Origin: Adenophora triphylla var. japonica
Taxonomy: Eukaryota > Streptophyta > Magnoliopsida > Asterales > Campanulaceae
NCBI GenBank assembly: GCA_022495995.1
Contig: JAFEMH010000985.1
Span: forward strand, 419,501 to 483,500
Direction of reading: 5' to 3'
Length of the DNA stretch: 64,000 bases
Part shown: one piece after another, positions 56,515 through 64,000 of the stretch
Position numbering within the stretch: position 1 is the stretch's first letter
Layout: every line of letters starts with the position of its first letter
Translations under genes and position numbers: made by a program
Notes under the pieces: model-generated
Database searches by the model: none
What the model saw: the letters and a program-made list of their open reading frames with translations, nothing else
What the model was told of the DNA's origin: nothing

Positions 56515-59500
56515 GTAGGCCATTCTACCCTGTCAAAGCAGATAAGAGGTGCCCTTGTCCTCCATACGGCCTGTCCCTGCCTGCAATAATCTGGAACAAC
56601 CCGATCTATATATGGCTTTCAAATAATCTGATCCTCAGTGAGTGACGCTAGTTGATCCGATAGGCACGTAAGTTATATGCGTTAACATTCAAATGCGATA
56701 GGGACCCAGTCCACTTGAAAAGATTAAAAAAAAATACAATTTAAACAAATCTAGATAAATACAATATCATTTAAACAAATCAGATAAATATAATATAATT
56801 TACACAAATCAGAGTGTTTGTAGTATACCTACACCCCAATGAACTATCGGGTAAGTTCGATTGCACATCCTGGTCTCCACTAACCACTATTGGCTGTGTG
56901 GGCAACAACCTCTCCCATGCCCAAAGTTGTTTGTATTATAAACAAATTATATAAATACAATATAATTTAAAACATAAATAAAACGAAACATATATCAAAA
57001 AATATACTTATCATACCTGCACAATAGAGAGAAATCCACTACAATTACTGGTGCCGGGCAAAGTCGCAGTACACATTTCCCAATAAAGAAAAGCCAAAGC
57101 AGCACTACCGCAACTATAATCATGTATCATCTCTATATCTCTAAAAAGTGGGAGATACATAAACTTCACCTTATGAATGTACGCTCGCCGAAAAATAATA
57201 AATGAGGAGTCGCCACGCCATTTTTAAGGAAACATTGAAAACCTTTGAAAAGAGAAAATGGGTTCGGGGGTCAGATTACGTGTTGGGAAGAACCGAGAGT
57301 TCACCCAACAGGCCTCGTTTGTAAACGAGTCTTTCTATGTTCAACATCCAAAATATTCAAGAGTGTGTGCAATTTTTGTGTGACAAGATATATGATGAAA
57401 TGCATATAAGTGCTTTGTTTTATTGATCAACGGAGGAATTACAACTTGTGAGCCATTTACTCCGGGAGGCCACGTACCAGATTACAATGAAATGAACAAC
57501 TTACAACTGAAATGGACCAGCTGCAAAGTGGTTACATGTGTCGCGTGACACGGGACCTGGGATGGTCAAGTGTGTCGCGTGACACACCATACCAGTTTGC
57601 AGAGATCTTACAAAGTTGGGATTACAAAGGAAACCAAAGGACGATCTCAACCAAAATCAACAGATTACAAGGCCACGAGATGACAGAGATCAACACAATC
57701 ACTTCAAATGAGTGTGGATATTGAGGATCCACACTCTACTTTGAGTGACAAGTAAACTAGAGGAACAAATTACAACTGAAATGATGGTCTCTGCAGAGTG
57801 GCTAGTTATGTCGCACTACACAGGACCTGGAGTGGCCAATTGTGTCGCGTGACACATGTTACCTCTCTGCAGAGACTTTACAATTTGAAATCAGATTCAA
57901 TAGAGACCCAATCAGATCCAAATAGAACACCAACTCAACTCATAATACCATAAATCAGCAACGGATTGACCAAAGGGGTGTGGATATGGGGAGATCCATA
58001 CTCCCATGGCAAACAAACCACAATTATAATGAGATCAAACCATGAACATGAAATTAAACTAAGCATATGAATTAAACAGAGAGATGGCGATTGCCACTTG
58101 ATAATCAGAGCGGATGGAGCTTGATTATCAAGTGGATGAATAGAGATTGCAATGAACAAGCAAAATGGCAAATATGAGAGAGGAGGAAGGGAGTTGTTAC
58201 CCTTGTAGATCCACGTTCTCTATACCAAGTCAGTATAGGGAACCTTCAATCAGCTTCAGGATGTGGATTCGAGCACAGATGGAGTGCTGGCCTTGGATCT
58301 TCAGTGATATGAAATGTATGAAGGTAGATGGGTGGAGTGTGTATGAGAGATGAGAGAATTCAAAGGAATTGGTGGGTGTTGTGTGTGTTTTGGGAGACAG
58401 AGGGGCTTCTGGGCGTATTTTGGCAGTGTAACAGTAGGGAGTTGGAAAAGGGATCGTCAATGGTTTGTGAGAGAGAGTGGATTTGCTGGGTTTGTGTCTA
58501 CTCCGGAGTGAATTGGGTAGAGTGACTCTCAGTTCGTGAAAGAGCGCCAGAGCTAGTAGGTGTGGTGATCGGAATTTGTTGGTGAAGCGGTGGTGGTGAA
58601 CGGTTTAGGGTCTGGAACAGGGAAGAAGACGTCGATGGTTAGAGAGAGAGAGGGAAAGAACTGGTGAGGAAGAGGTTGTTGTGTTTGGCGTTGTTGGAGG
58701 GCGATGCAACCGGTAGGTGTAATGATCGTAATTGGTTGGCGAGGCGACGGTGGTGAATGGAGAGAGAGGGAAAGCTGATTTGGGGAGACTAGAGAACGGT
58801 GATGGGCGATTGAGGTTGGAGGTAGAGAGATAGAGAACGGTGAGGGAGATTGAGGTTGGAGGTAGAGAGATAGAGAACGGTGAGGGAGATTGAGGGGGAC
58901 TTGGGTCGCCGACGAATGGGTTTAGAGAGAGGGGACTGGTGAGGAAGACGATTAACGATTAGAGAGAGAAGGCTCTCTGAAAAAAATGTTTAGAGAGAGA
59001 GAGAGAGCGAGTAGATAGAGCCCCCTTTTTCTTCCTTCGTCAAAATGAGAAAATTGTTTATTTAACGCTGACTGAGAATTAGCTTGTGGTGTCGCACGAC
59101 CCACCAAGCCATAATCGCTTATTTTATAGAAACATGCCAGGTGGCGGTTCTGGACCCTTCTTGGGTTAATTCCCAACAGGTTCAAACCGAATAATTCCCT
59201 ATGGGTCCTTCCTTAGCGAGAAACTTATAAAAAACTCCCGAAAGTCTCGGAATGGATCGAAAATTTACCAAAACGCTCCCTAGCGCACTTTTATTGAGTA
59301 AAAGGCACTTTTATTGGGTCGTGAGTTGGATTGGGGTACTCACACCTTATTAATAGTTGCGTTCAGGCATTATAATCGACTCGAGGGCTGCCAATATGTA
59401 CGCATGTGTATACCTAATGACCAAATCTTGTGTCGCATTTTCTGGAAGCTGACCAAAATGGGGAAACTAACTTAGAAGCCACTTAAGATTCAACAACCCT

Positions 59501-59973
59501 GCTTCTATCTTACTCTCCAGTGGTCTAACACCTAATAACTCCTCACATAAGTCGCACCAACCCTGAAGCAACCTCGTGGTGTCAGAACAAGTAACATGAA
59601 GTCCATCAATCGGTAACCCTAACAACATACCCATATCCTCTAAACTAACGATCATCTCACCAATAGGAAAGTGAAAACTGTGGGTTTCCTGACGCCATCG
59701 CCAACCAACGCTGTAAGCAAACCCCAATCATACATGATTTTCCCTAACTTGTAAACCCCGTAAAATCCTGCTACTACTAGTCTCTCCTGGATCCTCGCGT
59801 CCAACACTTTCGGCAGAGTCGAACCACGACGAAAAGATAACTCCTCAACATGTTATACGACACAGATGTATTCAGTTCGATGCTTATCCTATAATCTCAA
59901 AATATTTCGTTACAAAGGACCCGGATCCACAAATGGCTCAAGAAGCTCTCTATGTTGATGTTTTATATTCATC
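56515..59973 (-). pseudogene. Plant mobile domain (MAIN-like) gene, split by a solo LTR
   Basis: Start MNIKHQHRELLEPFVDPG at 59973. Several stops follow in this exon, then AGFYGVYKLGKIMYDWGLL, GRWRQETHSFHFPIGEM and EDMGMLLGLPIDG (59727-59600), LPENATQD and YTHAYILAAL to 59350. Beyond the LTR it resumes at 57168: VKFMYLPLFRDIEMIHDYSC, GSAALAFLYWEMC, then an intron (GTATGATAAG) and AWERLLPTQP (56930), and TEDQII…PYIDRVVPDYCRQ (56640-56560). This is the aminotransferase-like/PMD fold found in MAIN-like genes and transposons. Nonsense codons and the insertion make it a pseudogene. Confidence 0.75.
57174..59344 (-). mobile_element. Solo LTR, 2.2 kb, inside the PMD pseudogene
   Basis: On the plus strand starts TGAATGTACG and ends GGTACTCACA. 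5-bp duplication CCTTA at 57169-57173 and 59345-59349. Contains a cluster of TGTGTCGCGTGACACA palindromes (57536-57860) and GA-rich repeats (58600-59020). Reading frames inside are not coding. Confidence 0.85.
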
Positions 59974-60888
59974 TGTAACACAAAACACAAAATTGAACAA
60001 ATTTAAAACACATAGATATCAGTAGAAAGCCAAGAGACAACCATCAGGTCTAAAAAGAAGAAAGACAACTATTATGAAGCATATTTCTACATTCATCTGT
60101 AACATAGTAACACAATAGACAAAATTGATCAAATTTAAAACTCAATTTAATAAAAATGCTAACTAAACTAACGAAAAACATAATTGAAATAACGAAAACC
60201 CTAACTTAACTAACGAAAAACCTAAATAAACTAACAAAAATACTAATTTAATCAACAATACCATAGAAATAAAGAATAACTAATTAAGTAAAAAGAATAA
60301 CTCATAAATCAATCAATTCAAAAATCCTATGTTGAATTCATTTCAAAAACCTTCAAATCAATTAATTTCGAAAATCCTATGTTGAAATAATGCTAAATTG
60401 ATTCAAAATATAGGAGAGAGCATGAAATCAAGGACTTACACTAGCGAATTTGAAGTTGTTACTGCAAATCACGAGTTATGATCTCTGTTCTTTGACATTC
60501 CAGTTTCTCCCTCTCTTTGTGTCGTTAATTTGGGCTAGTTAGTATGATTTGTCTGTGTGTGTTATACAAAAAAAAAAAAAGCTTCTCTAAACTCGATATT
60601 GGGAATAGCGAGTCTTTAAATGAACTCGCTAGTTCAAGTAGTGAGTTTACCTTTGTATTTAAACTAATTACAATCTTAATTAGCTAATCATTTATTCCTA
60701 GCAAACTAGCTATTAACAGTAGCGAATTCAGATTTTAAAAGGGAATATTTTGAGAAAAAAAAAATTAATATAATGATATATAACACAGAACATCAACGAC
60801 TACAATTCAAAAAAATTCCTAATTTTCACGACCAGAGTACAATTTAAAAAGCTACAAAATACTTATTACAAGCCTAATTGTTGAGCAA
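59974..60888. other. AT-rich flank of PMD pseudogene
   Basis: No gene seen. 60120-60260 has iterated CTAACTAAACTAACGAAAA-like text. 60575-60740 holds a decayed relative of the TCGCTAC…GTAGCGA sequence of the hAT at 53.1 kb. Confidence 0.45.
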
Positions 60889-60901
60889 CAAAGTATTGCA
60901 T

Positions 60902-61362
60902 ACCTAACGGGCCTTGGCCCAGTGGTATCATGGTGATTTCCCGAAGGGGAGGTCGCCGGTTCGAATCCCCCCAAGGGGATTCTTGGGGCTTAATTTCCTA
61001 CCTTGGTTTCAGGGTCCTTAGGAGCTCCCCGGGGCACATCCGTGCAGTTAAGGAAGCGGCATTGCTGGACTTGTATCCTCAGTGTGGGGAGTTCAAATCT
61101 TGGCAGGTGCAAAGCTGGAGCAGCCATTTGGTGTTGTAAGAGTGATGTAAATGCCTCTTTGGCAGGAGCAGCTGGAGCAGCCATTTGGTGATGTAAGAGT
61201 GATGTAAATGCCTTGTAGGAGGGCTCCCTTGGGGCTCTGGAGTATAAGGGGTGCTGCCACCCTGGCTGCATAGGGCACATCCCGCGATTTACCTCCGCCA
61301 GTATACTGTGGGGCCGGTACCTGGTGGTCCAGGATTAGTCCGTGGGCGAGAGCCAGGTATCG

Positions 61363-61395
<33 letters not shown>
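60902..61395 (+). mobile_element. Young tRNA-derived SINE, 494 bp
   Basis: 13-bp target duplication CAAAGTATTGCAT at 60889-60901 and 61396-61408, and an uninterrupted tail of 33 A (61363-61395). Head has A-box-like TGGCCCAGTGG (60915) and B box GGTTCGAATCC (60958-60968). The body includes two copies of a block with GGAGCAGCCATTTGGTG (61110, 61171). The perfect duplication and long A tail argue for recent retroposition. Confidence 0.9.
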
Positions 61396-61396
<1 letters not shown>

Positions 61397-61408
61397 AAAG
61401 TATTGCAT

Positions 61409-62275
61409 GGGTTAACTGACACAATGATAAAGAGTGTAAAACATTTGGGTCTAATTTGGGCGCCTCTGTCTCTGGTTCACATATTTTTGGCATTTACAAA
61501 TATGATAAAACTAAATAGGAAGTTTGTAAGAATTTAATTTGCATTTTGGGGCTGTCCGACAAAAGAGAAACGGATTGGATCTTTTAAGAAATAAAGAGTG
61601 AGTGAGGGACCGGATAACACTCTAAATTTAAGAAAGTAAACCCGATGTGACAAATCGGTGGCGGGGATCCAAAACAGCCCAAATGCTTGCATTCCCGTTG
61701 GCGACCTCGCCGGTGATATGACGACGTTGGACTACTTCCGCTGCACATGGAAAATGTGCGACTGGAGTAATGGTGGATGATCGGCAAATTTCTCCGATAT
61801 GGTTGAAACTACCCATGAGGTTTGCTTTAATCTCGTCTGCATTTGAGATTTTAGGTTTTCAATTTTAGATTAAACCACAATGCTTTGATTAGATTCATTG
61901 AATTGTTTTTGTGCATTTATTATTTATATAATTTGATTCACCAGAATGTCAAAATCATTCTCCTTTCCGTTTGTACCAAAATAAATAAATAATAATGATA
62001 AAATAAATATTAGTGTGAACTACACTACTTTTATTTTGTTTTTTAATGCAAATAGTACAACTTGATTGATTGTCGATAAATTCAGAATTTTAATGCCAGC
62101 CAACAATTAACAAATAATTGTTATGTTCGTGGTATTTGACGCCTTATAGTCAACGCAAAAAAGAGTCACTGTATTAAACTCCATATCCAGCACTTGAGTC
62201 TTTCTTTGAGCCTGTGTTGCAATATTCTTGAAATTCTGCCAGATCCATTGTCACCTCGATTCTGGGTCGAAAAAA
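61409..62275. other. Upstream region of K4 with a possible divergent small ORF
   Basis: A minus-strand frame from ATG 61816 to 61628 (62 codons, starts MGSFNHIGEICRSSTITPVA) has rather balanced composition and could be a first exon of a divergent gene, but I recognise no family and see no supporting neighbour exon. The rest is AT-rich promoter-like sequence. Confidence 0.3.
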
Positions 62276-63355
62276 ATGCTATCATTGCTAAGAGAGCAAT
62301 TGTTTCGTCGTTTCTCTCTTGCTGAGATTCAATTAGGCACCCAAAACTTTGATGATGAGCTGATAATTGGACAAGGTGGATTTGGAAAGGTTTACAGAGG
62401 CACCCTCGAAGATGGGTCAGGTGATTTGACTATTGTTGCTGCCATTAAGCGGTTAGATTCCAGGTCCAAGCAAGGAGCGCCTGAGTTTTGGGCCGAAATT
62501 GAGATGCTTTCTAGGTTAAGGCATTGTCATTTGGTGTCCCTGATTGGTTATTGCAATGATGAAGATGAGATGATACTTGTGTACGAGTTAATGCCTCATG
62601 GCACCCTTGCTGATCACCTGCACAAAGTTGGAACTCCTCGTTTATCTTGGTTGCAGCGACTCAAGATATGCATAGGTGCGGCTCGTGGTTTGGACTACTT
62701 GCATACTGGTAGCGGTAGCCTTCATGGAGTCATCCACCGTGACGTAAAAACATCAAATATTTTATTAGATGATAACTGGGATGCTAAAATTTCTGATTTT
62801 GGGTTATCTAAAGTAGGCCCAAAAAATCAGCCATCGACTTTTGTTAGCACTGCGGTAAAAGGCACTTTTGGATATGTGGATCCAGAGTATTTCTTGACTG
62901 GAAGATTAACCAGGAAATCGGATGTCTACGCATTTGGAGTGGTATTACTCGAGGTGTTATGTGGGAGACGTGCTGTGGATAGAAGTCTTGATGAAGAGCA
63001 ATGGGGTTTAGCAGGCTGGGCTCAAGAGTGTATCAAAGATGGAAGACTAGAACAGATTGTTGATTTTAGTCTTGGGGGTCAAATTCTACTAAATTGCTTG
63101 AAAGAGTTTGCCCAAATTGCAGAATCATGCTTGCATAGCCGTCCAGAGAAACGTCCTACAATGGCTGAGGTTGTGGTAAAGCTTGAATTTGTACTGGCAT
63201 TACAAGAGAGTCCTAATTATCCCGAGTCTGGTGATTCTGAACCCCCAACCAGAAAAATCATATTCATCAGAAAGATTCTAAAGTTATTCTTTCCCTGCAT
63301 CGGTATGAACTCTATCAAACCTAAATTCATCATAGCTCTTGTGCTCTGTGTGTGA
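62276..63355 (+). CDS. Receptor-like cytoplasmic kinase K4
   Basis: 359 codons from ATG 62276 (MLSLLREQLFRRFSLAEIQ). I prefer this ATG because the upstream extension has no Met. Motifs: [103 protein letters not shown]. Intact RD kinase, closest in architecture to K1-K3 but clearly diverged and on the opposite strand, so it is an older family member. A five-residue insert (GSGDLTIV region) lies in the beta2-beta3 loop. The C-terminus KPKFIIALVLCV is hydrophobic. A phase-1 donor-like G/GTATGA at 63303 could remove it. Confidence 0.9.
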   Translation: MLSLLREQLFRRFSLAEIQLGTQNFDDELIIGQGGFGKVYRGTLEDGSGDLTIVAAIKRLDSRSKQGAPEFWAEIEMLSRLRHCHLVSLIGYCNDEDEMILVYELMPHGTLADHLHKVGTPRLSWLQRLKICIGAARGLDYLHTGSGSLHGVIHRDVKTSNILLDDNWDAKISDFGLSKVGPKNQPSTFVSTAVKGTFGYVDPEYFLTGRLTRKSDVYAFGVVLLEVLCGRRAVDRSLDEEQWGLAGWAQECIKDGRLEQIVDFSLGGQILLNCLKEFAQIAESCLHSRPEKRPTMAEVVVKLEFVLALQESPNYPESGDSEPPTRKIIFIRKILKLFFPCIGMNSIKPKFIIALVLCV

Positions 63356-63769
63356 GTATACATAAATTTTAGCAGAAGATTTGAACTTTAGTGCATAAAA
63401 TATGCTCTGTATGAGCATGTGGATATACAAACATATAAATGGCACATTATATTCTGAAAGATGCAGGGAGACAGTTCATATTAACTTATTCCTTTGCCAT
63501 CAAATAAATCTCTTTAGTCATTCTTTTCAAATTTTGAACATCAAGTAATAAGTATTGCAAAGAGCTTCTGAATGAAGTAGATAATGACACTGTGAAGACC
63601 GAGGAAGCTCAGTCTGTTTTGTGTTTATATTTTCAGATACAGCTGTTGCAAACTCAATTTCTTGAGAAGACTGAATAGGTTAAAGGTCTGTTATATTATG
63701 CACTACCATCAAGCATTCGATAAGTAAGACATAATTGCACTATGAAGACTGCTGTGCATTGATGATATT

Positions 63770-64000
63770 CTCCCTCCGTCCCACCCTAAAAGGCACAAAA
63801 TTGGTCTTGTATATGGGAATTAAGAAAAGTATATACTCCCTTTGTCCCATCTGTAAAGGCACAAAATTGAACTTGCACGGAAATTAAATAGAGTGTATAG
63901 TAGGGTAGGGAATAGTAAGTGGATAGTTATTATGAGTATGACAAGTGGGTCCCGTGAATAAAGAAGTATTAAAAAGTTTCCATTTTTGGAGCGTGCCTTT
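63770..64000. mobile_element. Stowaway-type MITE(s), running off the window
   Basis: CTCCCTCCGTCCCACCCTAA at 63770. A second terminus, CTCCCTTTGTCCCATC, lies at 63836, possibly nested. The right ends are beyond the window. Confidence 0.6.

Noticed and set aside
57512..58525. Small open frames inside the solo LTR
   Set aside because: Different frames, no motif, repeat-rich sequence.
60902..60975. tRNA gene
   Set aside because: Has A and B boxes but no complete cloverleaf; bounded by a target duplication and poly-A tail, so it is a SINE head.
62228..62275. Longer N-terminus for K4 from a TTG
   Set aside because: No ATG and no family similarity before 62276.

Overview
This is a plant nuclear genome window, AT-rich and full of introns, MITEs, SINEs, Helitrons and LTR retrotransposons. 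It looks eudicot, perhaps asterid, but I cannot name the species. There are few host genes. The backbone is a tandem array of receptor-like cytoplasmic kinases whose kinase domain resembles the FERONIA/CrRLK1L group (VIGQGGFGKV, HRD, DFG, DPEY) but which have no ectodomain.

Layout. Three tandem units lie on the minus strand. Unit 1 runs from about 1 to 14,687 and begins with kinase K1. Unit 2 runs from 14,688 to 39,688 and begins with K2. Unit 3 runs from 39,689 to about 42,900 and begins with K3. Units 1 and 2 each also carry a second, broken kinase (10.7-11.8 kb and 35.4-36.4 kb), scraps of further kinases, and a gene with AIR9-like A9 (Ig-like) domains. That gene is frameshifted in unit 1 (13.1-14.2 kb) and appears intact in unit 2 (37.5-39.1 kb). 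K2 and K3 are almost identical proteins. A fourth kinase, K4, is intact on the plus strand at 62.3-63.4 kb. The kinase exons end near phase-1 GT donor-like sites that match the phase of the A9 exons, so a kinase-A9 fusion transcript is possible.

Transposon stratigraphy. The units share a SIRE-type solo LTR (5-bp TSD CAAAT), and later insertions in it can be read like strata. A Tourist/Harbinger MITE is in both units. Unit 1 then gained a Mutator-like element carrying a nodulin-related-protein-like gene fragment, and a Stowaway that itself holds a gag-only copia element. Unit 2 gained a hAT MITE and a 4.3-kb Helitron, the latter at almost the same bases as the Stowaway in unit 1. Unit 2 also carries a Mutator-like element with a second captured gene start, a decayed Harbinger with transposase and Myb-like ORFs, a 5.3-kb composite insertion (RTE LINE remnant, minisatellite, SINE, Helitron end) and another SINE.

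From 42.1 to 52.9 kb lies a decayed minus-strand SIRE-like copia element (3' LTR, envelope-like ORF, RNase H and protease pieces). It is broken by two solo LTRs and a hAT element. From 52.9 to 60.0 kb there is a gypsy-type LTR hosting a 3.15-kb hAT with a 1.6-kb inverted repeat, then a plant-mobile-domain (MAIN-like) pseudogene split by a solo LTR. A young SINE with a 33-A tail sits at 60.9 kb. Coordinates of repeat ends come from reading TSDs and termini by eye. Family names without a quoted terminus or motif are inferences.
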